DNA from: Flavobacteriales bacterium | GTDB lineage: Bacteria > Bacteroidota > Bacteroidia > Flavobacteriales > Schleiferiaceae | Assembly (NCBI GenBank): GCA_017795025.1 | Contig: CP051243.1 | Location: 1,612,001 to 1,676,000 of the forward strand | Direction of reading: 5' to 3' | Length of the DNA stretch: 64,000 nt | In this document: one piece after another, positions 55,430-64,000 of the stretch | Layout: the number at the start of each line of letters is the position of its first letter | How positions within the stretch are numbered: position 1 is the stretch's first letter | The notes under the pieces: generated by a model | What the model was told of the DNA's origin: nothing | Databases searched by the model: none | The model's input: the letters and a program-made list of their open reading frames with translations, nothing else | Translations under genes and position numbers: made by a program

Positions 55430-58400
55430 TTAATCGAGGGTCACTTTTAGTCCCAATCCGTTCAGTTCGTGCAACAATACGTTGAAAGATTCCGGAATTC
55501 CCGGTTCTGGCATCGAATCGCCACGTACAATAGTTTCATAGGTCTTGGCACGACCTACCACATCATCGGATTTAACCGTTAAGATCTCACGTAAAATGTT
55601 AGAGGCTCCAAAGGCTTCGAGAGCCCAAACCTCCATCTCACCAAATCGCTGGCCACCAAACTGCGCTTTACCACCCAAAGGTTGTTGCGTAATAAGCGAG
55701 TATGGTCCAATAGAACGGGCGTGCATCTTATCGTCGATCATGTGACCAAGCTTAATCATGTAAATCACACCCACTGTGGCAGCCTGGTGGAAACGCTCCC
55801 CTGTACCACCATCATATAAGAAGGTATGGCCAAAGCGAGGGATTCCAGCTTCGTCAGTGAATTTATTGATTTCATCAAGACTTGCTCCGTCAAAGATTGG
55901 AGTAGCAAATTTGCGTCCTAAGCGTTTACCTGCCCAGCCAAGAACAGTTTCATAAATCTGTCCGATGTTCATCCGAGAAGGTACACCCAATGGGTTAAGT
56001 ACAATGTCTACCGGAGTTCCATCTTCAAGGAAAGGCATATCTTCCTGACGCACGATACGGGCTACAATACCTTTGTTACCGTGACGACCCGCCATCTTAT
56101 CTCCAACCTTAAGCTTACGTTTCTTCGCGATATAAACCTTGGCCATTTTCACGATTCCAGAAGGTAACTCATCCCCTACGGAGATGGTAAACTTCTCACG
56201 CTTGTAAGCACCAAGAATATCGTTGTACTTAATCTTGAAGTTGTGTAGAAGCGTCGCGATTTGATCATTCTTATCAGCATCGGTTGTCCAGGTACCGCCG
56301 GTAACTCTGGTGTAATCATCAATGCTATTAAGAATCTTTTGTGTAAACTTAGTACCCTTAGGAATCACTACTTCTTTAAGGTCATTTTCTACACCTTGGC
56401 TTGTTTTACCAGCTACCAGAATAGACAGCTTCTCGAGGAATTTTTGACGTAATACTTCAACCTGCATGTTAAAGTCTTGGTCTAGTTTCTCGATTTCCTC
56501 CTTATCCTGAAGGCGCGTTTTCTTGTCTTTGCGAGCTAAAGCAAAAAGCTTCTTATCGATTACCACTCCATTTAATGATGGAGAAGCTTTAAGTGAAGCG
56601 TCTTTTACATCGCCAGCCTTATCACCGAAAATAGCGCGAAGTAATTTTTCCTCAGGAGTAGGATCCGATTCACCTTTAGGGGTAATCTTACCAATTAAAA
56701 TATCTCCTGGTTTAACTTCAGCACCAATACGGATCAAACCGTTTTCGTCTAAGTCCTTAGTAGCTTCCTCACTAACGTTAGGAATATCAGCGGTAAGTTC
56801 TTCAACACCTAATTTGGTATCACGAACATCTAAGGTATACTCATCGATATGCAATGAGGTGAAAATATCATCGCGAGCCACACGCTCCGAAATAACAATC
56901 GCATCCTCAAAGTTGTATCCTTTCCAAGGCATAAAGGCCACTTGCATGTTACGTCCTAAGGCTAATTCACCTTTTTCCGTAGCATAACCTTCACAAAGAA
57001 CTTGTCCTTTAGTAACGCGCTCGCCTTTTCTTACAATAGGCTGAATGTTAATACAGGTACTTTGGTTGGTCTTCCGGAATTTAACCAAGTTGTAAGTCTT
57101 GGAATCATCCTCAAAGCTCACCAAGCGCTCTTCATCGGTACGATCGTACTTGATAATGATTTTCTGAGCATCAACATACTCCACTACACCATCACCTTCC
57201 GAGTTAACCAATACTCGACTATCACGCGCAACACGCTGCTCTAATCCAGTACCAACAATAGGTGCTTCGGGACGTAATAATGGTACGGCCTGACGCATCA
57301 TGTTCGATCCCATCAAGGCACGGTTCGCATCATCATGCTCCAAGAATGGAATCATAGATGCTGATATAGATGCAATCTGATTAGGCGCAACATCCATATA
57401 GTCTACCTTTTCAGGCTCCACTAATGGGTAATCCGCCTCATCTCTTACTTTAACCCGGTCGTTAACAAACTCACCATTATCTTTAACAGGAGCGTTAGCC
57501 TGGGCAATTACTTTTTGTTCTTCTTCCTCGGCACTTAGGTAAAGAGGTTCTTTAGAGAAATCAATTTTCCCTTCCTCTACCTTGCGGTAAGGAGTTTCCA
57601 AGAATCCCATTTTGTTCACCTTAGCGTAAACCGACATAGATGAAATCAGACCAATGTTTGGTCCTTCCGGGGTTTCAATTGGACACAAACGACCGTAGTG
57701 CGTATAGTGAACGTCGCGTACCTCAAAACCAGCACGCTCTCTTGATAAACCACCAGGTCCTAATGCAGAAAGACGACGCTTGTGCGTAACCTCCGCCAAA
57801 GGATTGGTTTGGTCCATAAATTGAGAAAGCTGGTTAGTACCAAAGAATGAGTTGATTACCGAAGATAAAGTCTTCGCATTAATCAAATCGATTGGAGTAA
57901 ACACCTCATTATCACGAACATTCATTCGCTCTTTAATGGTACGGGCCATACGGGCCAATCCCACTCCAAACTGATTAGACATTTGCTCTCCTACCGTACG
58001 AACCCGACGATTACTAAGGTGATCAATGTCGTCAATCTCTGCTTTCGAGTTGATAAGCTCGATCAGATACTTAACAATGCTAAGGATATCCTCTTTAGTT
58101 AGAACCTGAACGTCACTTTCGATTTCAAGACCTAACTTTTTATTAATTCGGTAACGACCCACTTCTCCTAAGCTATAACGCTGCTCAGAGAAGAACAACT
58201 TGTCGATAATACCACGAGCAGTTTCCTCGTCTGGCGGCTCCGCATTCCGCAGCTGTCGGTAAATATGCTCTACGGCCTCTTTCTCAGAGTTGGTAGGGTC
58301 TTTTTGTAATGTATTGTGGATAATCGCGTACTCGGAAGCTTCGATATCTTCTTTGTGGAGAAGGATGGTTTGCACATCAGCATCTAGAATTTCTTCCATA

Positions 58401-59224
58401 TGCTCCTTCTCTAAAATGGTATCGCGATCAAGTACTACTTCGTTACGTTCGATAGAAACTACCTCTCCGGTATCTTCATCAACAAAATCCTCAATCCAGG
58501 TTTTAAGTACACGTGCCGCTAATTTGCGACCGGTCACTTTCTTAAGGCCAGTTTTAGTAACCTTAACCTCTTCCGCTAAATCGAAGATTTCAAGAATATC
58601 TTTGTCTCTTTCGTAACCAATTGCTCTTAGCAAGGTGGTTAAAGGCAACTTCTTCTTACGGTCGATATAAGCATACATTACCGAGTTAATGTCGGTAGCG
58701 AATTCAATCCAAGAACCTTTAAAAGGAATTACCCTAGCAGAATAAAGCTTGGTACCATTTGCGTGGTAGCTCTGACCGAAGAAAACACCCGGAGAACGGT
58801 GTAACTGAGAAACGATTACCCTTTCGGCACCATTCACCACGAAGGTACCTCTTGGGGTCATATAGGGAATGGTTCCCAAATAAACGTCCTGTACGATGGT
58901 TTCAAAGTCCTCGTGCTCAGGATCGGTACAATAAAGTTTTAGGCGAGCTTTGAGGGGAACACTAAACGTGAGACCTCGCTCAATACACTCTTCTTCAGAG
59001 TATCTTGGAGGGTCGACAAAGTAGTCGATGAACTCCAAAACGAATTGATTACGCGAATCGGTAATCGGAAAATTTTCGGAGAAGGTTCTGTAAAGACCTT
59101 CATCAGCTCGATCAGCTGCTTTTGTTTCTAGCTGGAAGAAATCCTGGAATGATTGGATTTGAATTGCTAGAAAGTCAGGATAATCGAAATGATTCTTGAT
59201 GGATGCAAAATTGACTCTTTCCAT
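55430..59224 (-). CDS. rpoB: RNA polymerase beta subunit
   Basis: A 1264-aa subunit from the ATG at 59224 ([16 protein letters not shown]), which matches the family's conserved N-terminus; an earlier in-frame TTG (59281) gives extra unconserved residues and falls just beyond the hairpin. The rifampicin-binding region near 460-505 reads [20 protein letters not shown] then [11 protein letters not shown], as in susceptible enzymes. Later motifs include the Mg/beta'-contact segment [20 protein letters not shown] and [19 protein letters not shown]. An rplL-rpoB hairpin precedes it. Confidence 0.98.
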   Translation of the reverse strand: MERVNFASIKNHFDYPDFLAIQIQSFQDFFQLETKAADRADEGLYRTFSENFPITDSRNQFVLEFIDYFVDPPRYSEEECIERGLTFSVPLKARLKLYCTDPEHEDFETIVQDVYLGTIPYMTPRGTFVVNGAERVIVSQLHRSPGVFFGQSYHANGTKLYSARVIPFKGSWIEFATDINSVMYAYIDRKKKLPLTTLLRAIGYERDKDILEIFDLAEEVKVTKTGLKKVTGRKLAARVLKTWIEDFVDEDTGEVVSIERNEVVLDRDTILEKEHMEEILDADVQTILLHKEDIEASEYAIIHNTLQKDPTNSEKEAVEHIYRQLRNAEPPDEETARGIIDKLFFSEQRYSLGEVGRYRINKKLGLEIESDVQVLTKEDILSIVKYLIELINSKAEIDDIDHLSNRRVRTVGEQMSNQFGVGLARMARTIKERMNVRDNEVFTPIDLINAKTLSSVINSFFGTNQLSQFMDQTNPLAEVTHKRRLSALGPGGLSRERAGFEVRDVHYTHYGRLCPIETPEGPNIGLISSMSVYAKVNKMGFLETPYRKVEEGKIDFSKEPLYLSAEEEEQKVIAQANAPVKDNGEFVNDRVKVRDEADYPLVEPEKVDYMDVAPNQIASISASMIPFLEHDDANRALMGSNMMRQAVPLLRPEAPIVGTGLEQRVARDSRVLVNSEGDGVVEYVDAQKIIIKYDRTDEERLVSFEDDSKTYNLVKFRKTNQSTCINIQPIVRKGERVTKGQVLCEGYATEKGELALGRNMQVAFMPWKGYNFEDAIVISERVARDDIFTSLHIDEYTLDVRDTKLGVEELTADIPNVSEEATKDLDENGLIRIGAEVKPGDILIGKITPKGESDPTPEEKLLRAIFGDKAGDVKDASLKASPSLNGVVIDKKLFALARKDKKTRLQDKEEIEKLDQDFNMQVEVLRQKFLEKLSILVAGKTSQGVENDLKEVVIPKGTKFTQKILNSIDDYTRVTGGTWTTDADKNDQIATLLHNFKIKYNDILGAYKREKFTISVGDELPSGIVKMAKVYIAKKRKLKVGDKMAGRHGNKGIVARIVRQEDMPFLEDGTPVDIVLNPLGVPSRMNIGQIYETVLGWAGKRLGRKFATPIFDGASLDEINKFTDEAGIPRFGHTFLYDGGTGERFHQAATVGVIYMIKLGHMIDDKMHARSIGPYSLITQQPLGGKAQFGGQRFGEMEVWALEAFGASNILREILTVKSDDVVGRAKTYETIVRGDSMPEPGIPESFNVLLHELNGLGLKVTLD

Positions 59225-59282
59225 TCCTTTTGCGGGTACCGGGTTACTCAAAATGCGGAGAAATAAATTATACAAACACAAA

Positions 59283-59324
59283 AGGGTTAAGGTCTATTGG
59301 GGGTTACCCAAAGACCTTAACCTT
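59283..59324 (-). promoter_or_regulatory. Hairpin between rplL and rpoB (possible attenuator)
   Basis: A perfect 11-bp stem, 59285-59295 with 59312-59322, with a 16-nt loop containing a small GGGTTACCC inner stem. The T-tract behind it on the minus strand is weak (TTTTGTG), so it could partly reduce transcription of rpoBC relative to the ribosomal genes, as the known attenuator does in E. coli. Confidence 0.5.
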
Positions 59325-59354
59325 AATAACTTAGCCTCGGGGGCTATGGGATGC

Positions 59355-59732
59355 TTACTTGATCTCTACCTCAGCACCAGCTTCTTCAAGCTGAGACTTA
59401 AGAGCTTCAGCCTCGTCCTTAGCCACACCTTCTTTCAAAGGTTTTGGGGCTTCGTCTACAAGGGCTTTGGCGTCTTTGAGGCCTAATCCGGTAAGTTCCT
59501 TAACTAATTTTACTACGGCTAATTTAGAACCACCAGCAGCTTTAAGGATTACGTCGAATTCGGTTTGCTCTTCAGCACCGCCTTCGTCACCACCAGCAGC
59601 AGGTCCGGCTACAGCAACAGCTGCAGCAGCAGGCTCGATACCGTATTCTTCTTTAAGGTAGTCAGCTAATTCGCTTACTTCTTTTACTGTAAGATTTACT
59701 AACTGATCTCCTAATTCTTTAATGTCTGCCAT
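59355..59732 (-). CDS. rplL: 50S ribosomal protein L7/L12
   Basis: A 125-aa stalk protein that recruits translation factors. N-terminal dimer domain [24 protein letters not shown], an Ala-rich hinge ([17 protein letters not shown]), and the C-terminal factor-binding domain with [24 protein letters not shown]. Made in excess over other ribosomal proteins, hence the attenuator after it is plausible. Confidence 0.97.
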   Translation of the reverse strand: MADIKELGDQLVNLTVKEVSELADYLKEEYGIEPAAAAVAVAGPAAGGDEGGAEEQTEFDVILKAAGGSKLAVVKLVKELTGLGLKDAKALVDEAPKPLKEGVAKDEAEALKSQLEEAGAEVEIK

Positions 59733-59794
59733 TTTTAGAATCTTTAAAAAATTTAATTACAACACTTAATATATGGAAGCTGAGTGCGTACTCA

Positions 59795-60319
59795 TTAAGC
59801 TGCGCGCTCCTCTAAGGTCTTCAATAGACCAGCCAAAGTACCACCAGCGCTGTTTAGGCCGCTGATAACGTTCTTGGCAGGAGATTGCAGTAGGGCGATA
59901 ATATCGGCAACCAATTCTTCTTTGCTCTTCAAGTTGGTGAGCATTTCCAATTGGTTATCTCCAATAAATACCGCTTCTTCAACATAAGCTCCTTTTAAAA
60001 CTGGTTTTTCCAGTTTCTTCTTACGCAGATCTTTGATCAATCGAGCAGGTGCATTTCCTGCTTCAGCGATCATGATGCTGGTAGAGCCCTTTAGGGTAGG
60101 ATACAATGCTTCGAAATCTTTGGAGCTCTTCTCCATCGCTTTCTTAAGCAAGGTGTTCTTCACAACGTTTAAACTGATACCAGCTTTAAAGCAGGTACGA
60201 CGGAGCATTGTAGTTTGCTCGGCATTTAAACCTTCGATATCAGTAATATAAAGTACGTTGGCGCTATCTAAACGCTCCAACAATACTTCGATTTCTTTAT
60301 TTTTTTCTTCGCGCGTCAT
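59795..60319 (-). CDS. rplJ: 50S ribosomal protein L10
   Basis: A 174-aa stalk base protein that binds 23S rRNA and carries L7/L12 dimers. Seen: MTREEKNKEIEVLLERL, VVKNTLLKKAM, and the C-terminal helix GLNSAGGTLAGLLKTLEERA that binds L7/L12. Lies 62 bp before rplL; L10(L12) leader regulation is known elsewhere but no leader structure was clear here. Confidence 0.97.
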   Translation of the reverse strand: MTREEKNKEIEVLLERLDSANVLYITDIEGLNAEQTTMLRRTCFKAGISLNVVKNTLLKKAMEKSSKDFEALYPTLKGSTSIMIAEAGNAPARLIKDLRKKKLEKPVLKGAYVEEAVFIGDNQLEMLTNLKSKEELVADIIALLQSPAKNVISGLNSAGGTLAGLLKTLEERAA

Positions 60320-60336
60320 TTCTTAAAATATTGGAA

Positions 60337-61029
60337 TTAGGAAACGGACTTAGCATCAACACTGATACCGGGACTCATCGTGCTACTAAGGGTAATACTT
60401 TTAACGTAAGTACCTTTAGAAGCAGTAGGTTTCATACGAATCAAAGTCTTAATTAACTCCTCAGCGTTTTCCTGGATTTTCTCAGCTTCAAATGAAGCTT
60501 TTCCAACTGCAGCATGGATAATACCGTAGCGGTCAACTTTAAAGTCAATTTTACCACCTTTTACATCCTTAACAGCTTTAGCTACATCCATAGTAACTGT
60601 ACCTGTTTTAGGGTTTGGCATTAAACCACGAGGACCTAGGATACGACCCAATGGACCAATCTTACCCATTACACTCGGCATGGTTACGATTACGTCTACA
60701 TCGGTCCAACCACCTTTGATTTTATCAATGAACTCGTCCAAACCTGCATAGTCTGCACCTGCCTCTTTCGCTTCTGCCTCCTTATCTGGAGTTACAAGAG
60801 CAAGAACAGTTACATCCTTACCGGTTCCATGCGGAAGAGTTACTACCCCACGAACCATCTGATTAGCTTTACGAGGGTCAACACCCAAACGTACTGCTAA
60901 ATCTACAGAAGGATCAAATTTGGTAGTAGAGATCTCTTTTACGATAGCACTAGCTTCTCCGATGGAATATGATTTATTCCGATCAAATTTCTCTAATGCT
61001 GATTTACGTTTTTTACTTACTGTTGCCAT
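60337..61029 (-). CDS. rplA: 50S ribosomal protein L1
   Basis: A 230-aa L1-stalk protein that helps move the E-site tRNA. Conserved blocks: [47 protein letters not shown] and [21 protein letters not shown]. In E. coli L1 also represses the L11-L1 operon; see the rplK leader. 15 bp after rplK. Confidence 0.97.
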   Translation of the reverse strand: MATVSKKRKSALEKFDRNKSYSIGEASAIVKEISTTKFDPSVDLAVRLGVDPRKANQMVRGVVTLPHGTGKDVTVLALVTPDKEAEAKEAGADYAGLDEFIDKIKGGWTDVDVIVTMPSVMGKIGPLGRILGPRGLMPNPKTGTVTMDVAKAVKDVKGGKIDFKVDRYGIIHAAVGKASFEAEKIQENAEELIKTLIRMKPTASKGTYVKSITLSSTMSPGISVDAKSVS

Positions 61030-61044
61030 CTTATTCGACTCGCT

Positions 61045-61482
61045 TTAGAAAGGCTTTGGCCCAGTTACTGTTAAACCCATACTGCGCGCTGTACCTGCTA
61101 CCATGCTCATGGCAGATTCGATGGTAAAAGCGTTCAGATCGGCCATTTTATCTTCTGCGATAGCCCGTACTTGATCCCAAGATACCTTACCTACCTTTTG
61201 AAGGTTAGATTGAGGAGATCCTTTTTTGATCTTAGCTGCCTCCATTAATTGTACGGCGGCGGGAGGAGTTTTAATAACAAATTCGAAAGATTTGTCACTG
61301 TACACGGTAATAATTACCGGAAGAACTTTCCCTTGCTTGTCTTGCGTACGCGCATTGAACTGCTTACAGAACTCCATAATGTTTACGCCCTTCGCACCTA
61401 GCGCAGGACCAACAGGAGGAGAAGGGTTTGCAGCACCTCCACGAACCTGGAGTTTAATTAGTGCACTTACTTCTTTAGCCAT
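61045..61482 (-). CDS. rplK: 50S ribosomal protein L11
   Basis: A 145-aa protein of the GTPase-associated centre. Conserved [20 protein letters not shown] near 7-26 (switch region), [20 protein letters not shown], and [15 protein letters not shown] with the C-terminal rRNA-binding part. First ribosomal gene of the block; an 81-bp spacer after nusG contains two small hairpins. Confidence 0.97.
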   Translation of the reverse strand: MAKEVSALIKLQVRGGAANPSPPVGPALGAKGVNIMEFCKQFNARTQDKQGKVLPVIITVYSDKSFEFVIKTPPAAVQLMEAAKIKKGSPQSNLQKVGKVSWDQVRAIAEDKMADLNAFTIESAMSMVAGTARSMGLTVTGPKPF

Positions 61483-61563
61483 TGTTCTATTTATCTTTAA
61501 TAATCAAAATGTGTGGGTTGGAAGCGTCCCACCGGGCAATGCCCTATTTTGAGCTCACAATTT

Positions 61564-62115
61564 TTAACTCTCTTTTTCTACTTGCATATAAGACAACTCA
61601 AGTGGAGTCTTACGGCCAAAAATCTTAACCATAACTTCCAACTTGCGCTTATCTTCAAATACTTTCTCGATGGTACCATTAAATCCATTAAACGGACCAT
61701 CAATCACCTTGACCGTTTCACCTACGATATAAGGAATATTAATTTTCTCTTCAGTTTCGGAAAGCTCATCTACCTTTCCAAGCATACGATTCACCTCACT
61801 TTGACGCAAAGGAACCGGATCACCACCCTTTGTTTCACCTAAGAAACCAATAACCCCTTGGACGTTCTTAATAGTATGAACTATTTCACCACCCAGGTTG
61901 GCTTCTACCATAATATAACCGGGAAAATAGTTGCGCTCCTTGCTTATCTTTTTACCGTTTCGAATCTGGAATACCTTTTCAGTTGGCACCAAAATCTGAC
62001 CCAGATAATCTTGTAGGCCGGCATATTCAATTTCGCTTTCGATATAAGATTTTATCTTATTCTCTTGCCCTGAAATTGCGCGAACAACAAACCATTTTTT
62101 TCCACTATCGCTCAT
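61564..62115 (-). CDS. nusG: Transcription termination/antitermination factor NusG
   Basis: A 183-aa RNA polymerase cofactor. NGN domain opens KKWFVVRAISGQENKIKSYIE, followed by PGYIMVEANL and the KOW domain FNGFNGTIEKVFEDKRKLEVM. Couples transcription with ribosome and Rho. 8 bp after secE. Confidence 0.97.
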   Translation of the reverse strand: MSDSGKKWFVVRAISGQENKIKSYIESEIEYAGLQDYLGQILVPTEKVFQIRNGKKISKERNYFPGYIMVEANLGGEIVHTIKNVQGVIGFLGETKGGDPVPLRQSEVNRMLGKVDELSETEEKINIPYIVGETVKVIDGPFNGFNGTIEKVFEDKRKLEVMVKIFGRKTPLELSYMQVEKES

Positions 62116-62124
62116 ATGGGCTTC

Positions 62125-62316
62125 TTAGAATGCTTCGTAAATCGTTGATAAAACAGCACTAATACCTTTGTCCATTGCTGCAATAACTAATGCAATGATT
62201 ACAGAAGCTACAGCTACAAGAACTGAAGTCTTTTGTAACTCGGACCAAGTTGGCCAACTTGTTTTATTTACCAATTCCTCGTAGGATTCTTGGAAGTAAG
62301 TTTTCACTTTACTCAT
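62125..62316 (-). CDS. secE: Preprotein translocase subunit SecE
   Basis: A 63-aa single-span SecYEG subunit. Amphipathic N-terminal region VNKTSWPTWSELQKTSVLV and a C-terminal membrane helix (VASVIIALVIAAMD) match the short Bacteroidota SecE. It lies between tRNA-Trp and nusG, as in many bacteria. Confidence 0.94.
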   Translation of the reverse strand: MSKVKTYFQESYEELVNKTSWPTWSELQKTSVLVAVASVIIALVIAAMDKGISAVLSTIYEAF

Positions 62317-62330
62317 TCCTTAAGTCTTTG

Positions 62331-62403
62331 CACGGGTGGTAAGATTCGAACTCACGACCTTTGGTTTTGGAGACCACTGCTCTACCAACTGAGCTACACC
62401 CGT
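62331..62403 (-). tRNA. tRNA-Trp (CCA anticodon)
   Basis: A 73-nt cloverleaf. Acceptor ACGGGTG/CACCCGT, D-arm GCTCAGTTGGTAGAGC, anticodon loop CTCCAAA (CCA), T-arm with TTCGAAT. The 3' CCA is not encoded. One stem base pair (27-43) is a mismatch. Sits between tuf and secE. Confidence 0.92.
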
Positions 62404-62410
62404 ATTTAGT

Positions 62411-62448
62411 GAGAAAGGTATCCCGACAAAATCGGGACACCTTTTCTC
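62411..62448 (-). other. Hairpin between tuf and tRNA-Trp
   Basis: A long stem (GAGAAAGGT...TCCCGA with TCGGGA...ACCTTTTCTC) with one bulged base. No T-tract follows on the minus strand, so it is more likely an mRNA end or processing signal than a full terminator. Confidence 0.5.
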
Positions 62449-62473
62449 AAAAAATCTATTTAATCGAGATGAA

Positions 62474-63661
62474 TTACTCGATAATTTCAGTTACCTGACC
62501 GGCACCAACTGTACGTCCACCTTCACGGATTGCGAAACGAAGACCTTTGTTGATAGCAACTGGAGCGATTAACTGAACGTGGATTGTTAAGTTATCACCA
62601 GGCATAACCATTTCAGTACCTTCTGGTAATTGGATTTCTCCAGTCACGTCAGTTGTACGTAAGTAGAACTGAGGACGGTAGTTATTGTGGAAAGGAGTGT
62701 GACGACCACCTTCTTCTTTCTTCAAGATATACACCTCAGCTTTAAACTTAACGTGAGGAGTAATAGAACCTGGCTTACAGATTACCATTCCACGACGGAT
62801 CATTGATTTCTCAATACCACGTAATAAGATACCTACGTTATCACCGGCTTCACCGCGATCAAGGATCTTACGGAACATCTCAACACCAGTAATGGTAGAG
62901 GTTAATTTCTCATCACCGAAACCGATAATATCTACAGCGTCACCAGTATTAGCAACACCAGTTTCAATACGACCAGTAGCTACAGTACCACGACCAGTAA
63001 TAGAGAATACGTCCTCGATAGGCATCAAGAATGGCTTCTCGTTATCGCGCTCTGGCTCCTGAATCCAAGTATCACAAGCGTCCATAAGAGCCATTACAGT
63101 GTCTACCCACTTTTGCTCGTTGTTCAAAGCACCAAGGGCAGAACCTGAGATAACTGGAGTTTCATCACCGTCATACTCGTAGAAAGAAAGTAATTCACGT
63201 ACTTCCATCTCAACTAGCTCAAGAAGCTCCTCATCGTCTACCATATCCACTTTGTTAAGGAATACAACGATGCGAGGAATACCTACCTGACGACCTAATA
63301 GGATGTGCTCACGAGTCTGAGGCATTGGGCCATCAGTAGCAGCTACAACAAGGATAGCACCGTCCATCTGGGCAGCACCAGTTACCATGTTTTTAACGTA
63401 GTCGGCGTGACCTGGACAGTCAACGTGCGCGTAGTGACGATTTGCAGTTTCGTACTCTACGTGAGCTGAGTTAATAGTAATACCACGCTCTTTTTCTTCA
63501 GGAGCGTTGTCAATTGAATCGAAATCACGTTTTTCGGAAAAACCAGCATTAGCCAATACGTTTGTAATGGCAGCAGTCAAAGTGGTCTTACCGTGGTCAA
63601 CGTGTCCGATTGTACCGATGTTCAAATGCGGTTTGTTACGAACAAAAGTTTCCTTTGCCAT
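62474..63661 (-). CDS. tuf: Translation elongation factor Tu
   Basis: A 395-aa GTPase that brings aminoacyl-tRNA to the ribosome. G-motifs intact: [15 protein letters not shown] (G1), [11 protein letters not shown] (G3), NKVDM (G4), SGSALGAL (G5 region). The ATG at 63661 ([14 protein letters not shown]) is the conserved start. Upstream lies tRNA-Thr, downstream tRNA-Trp. Confidence 0.98.
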   Translation of the reverse strand: MAKETFVRNKPHLNIGTIGHVDHGKTTLTAAITNVLANAGFSEKRDFDSIDNAPEEKERGITINSAHVEYETANRHYAHVDCPGHADYVKNMVTGAAQMDGAILVVAATDGPMPQTREHILLGRQVGIPRIVVFLNKVDMVDDEELLELVEMEVRELLSFYEYDGDETPVISGSALGALNNEQKWVDTVMALMDACDTWIQEPERDNEKPFLMPIEDVFSITGRGTVATGRIETGVANTGDAVDIIGFGDEKLTSTITGVEMFRKILDRGEAGDNVGILLRGIEKSMIRRGMVICKPGSITPHVKFKAEVYILKKEEGGRHTPFHNNYRPQFYLRTTDVTGEIQLPEGTEMVMPGDNLTIHVQLIAPVAINKGLRFAIREGGRTVGAGQVTEIIE

Positions 63662-63725
63662 GGTTTGTGTCTTAAAAATTAAAACTTTATATATATAAGC
63701 GAGACCACTGTGGTCTTTCACTTAG

Positions 63726-63797
63726 AGCCAATGAGGGGATTTGAACCCCTGACCTCTTCCTTACCAAGGAAACGCTCTACCCCTGAGCTACATCGGC
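63726..63797 (-). tRNA. tRNA-Thr (GGT anticodon)
   Basis: A 72-nt cloverleaf. Acceptor GCCGATG/CATTGGC (one G-U), anticodon loop TTGGTAA (GGT, reads ACC/ACT), T-arm GTTCAAAT. Discriminator U, CCA not encoded. Directly precedes tuf. Confidence 0.92.
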
Positions 63798-63811
63798 AAA
63801 AGCAGTTCCCT

Positions 63812-63866
63812 GCCAAAAAAAAATCCAAAAGGTGGCACGATACCTTAGCATCCTAGCCACCTTTCG
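63812..63866 (-). terminator. Terminator between tRNA-Gly and tRNA-Thr
   Basis: On the minus strand a 9-bp stem (63864-63856 with 63836-63828; AAAGGTGGC/GCCACCTTT), a 19-nt loop, then nine T from 63823-63815. It would end the tRNA-Tyr-Gly transcript before tRNA-Thr-tuf. Confidence 0.7.
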
Positions 63867-63872
63867 TCTTAG

Positions 63873-63946
63873 AGCGGGAAACGGGATTCGAACCCGCGAC
63901 CCTCAGCTTGGAAGGCTGATGCTCTAGCCAGCTGAGCTACTCCCGC
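63873..63946 (-). tRNA. tRNA-Gly (TCC anticodon)
   Basis: A 74-nt cloverleaf. Acceptor GCGGGAG/TTCCCGC, anticodon loop CTTCCAA (TCC, reads GGA/GGG), T-arm TTCGAATC. CCA not encoded. Confidence 0.92.
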
Positions 63947-63963
63947 CTAATCCAAAAAATGGT

Positions 63964-64000
63964 TGGTGGGGAGAGCAGGATTCGAACCTGCGAAGGTGTA
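63964..64000 (-). tRNA. tRNA-Tyr, 3' part only (runs past the right edge)
   Basis: Minus strand: variable-arm end, T-arm GCAGG-TTCGAAT-CCTGC, acceptor TCTCCCC, discriminator A and an encoded CCA (63966-63964). The long variable arm and the order Tyr-Gly-Thr-tuf point to tRNA-Tyr. The 5' half lies outside the window, so the anticodon is not seen. Confidence 0.7.

Noticed and set aside
62411-62448. tuf-tRNA-Trp hairpin as a full terminator
   Set aside because: No T-run follows on the minus strand, and tRNA-Trp, secE and nusG downstream lack an evident promoter.

Overview
The window is chromosomal DNA from a Bacteroidota bacterium, most likely a marine member of the Flavobacteriia or a near relative. 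The support is as follows. (1) Three secreted proteins end in type IX secretion (T9SS) sorting domains, and a PorE-like OmpA protein is present. (2) Glutamine synthetase is of type III (GlnN). (3) There is an exosortase F (XrtF) pair. (4) SecD and SecF are fused. (5) Promoters fit the Bacteroidota pattern TTG-N19-TAnnTTTG instead of the E. coli consensus. Species cannot be named from this alone. No prophage, insertion sequence, CRISPR array or replication origin was seen, and no gap between genes exceeds 300 bases.

Layout. 1-8.8 kb (minus strand): truncated PorE-like TPR/propeller/OmpA protein, glnN, a Na+/Ca2+-type exchanger, tatA and secDF. 8.9-24.7 kb (plus): a VCBS/FG-GAP repeat protein, then two giant tandem paralogues (about 2284 and 1933 aa) built from alternating Cys-bounded jelly-roll and fibronectin-III modules with a PKD domain and a T9SS tail. 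Their ends are almost identical in DNA while their middles differ. 24.8-29.2 kb: a Pif1/RecD-like helicase (minus), divergent from a GbsR/MarR regulator followed by three uncharacterised membrane protein genes. Two copies of one 18-bp palindrome suggest a self-regulated module. 29.3-37.4 kb (minus): an ABC-2 permease fused to an M1 peptidase, its ATPase, and the fused acyl-CoA mutase IcmF. 37.5-42.2 kb: a small secreted protein, a tightly overlapping operon (deacetylase-like, GNAT-like, HAD phosphatase), radC and a YceI lipoprotein. 42.3-48.0 kb (minus): exosortase F partner, XrtF, a CapD-like sugar nucleotide enzyme, a SpoIID-like protein, lpxB, a small membrane protein and surE. 48.0-50.7 kb (plus): a YugP-like zinc peptidase, a GC-rich intergenic element, and a BlaI/M56-TonB sensor pair with twin operators.

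50.7-64 kb (minus) is the conserved expression block, in transcription order tRNA-Tyr, tRNA-Gly, tRNA-Thr, tuf, tRNA-Trp, secE, nusG, rplK, rplA, rplJ, rplL, rpoB, rpoC and a DUF3467 gene. It resembles the tyrU-glyT-thrT-tufB-secE-nusG-rplKAJL-rpoBC order of proteobacteria.

A theme is the cell envelope: Sec (SecDF, SecE), Tat (TatA), T9SS (PorE-like protein and three cargos), exosortase, lipid A synthesis (LpxB) and several peptidases. The least explained parts are the GbsR-linked membrane module, the two giant proteins with homogenised ends, and the XrtF neighbourhood.
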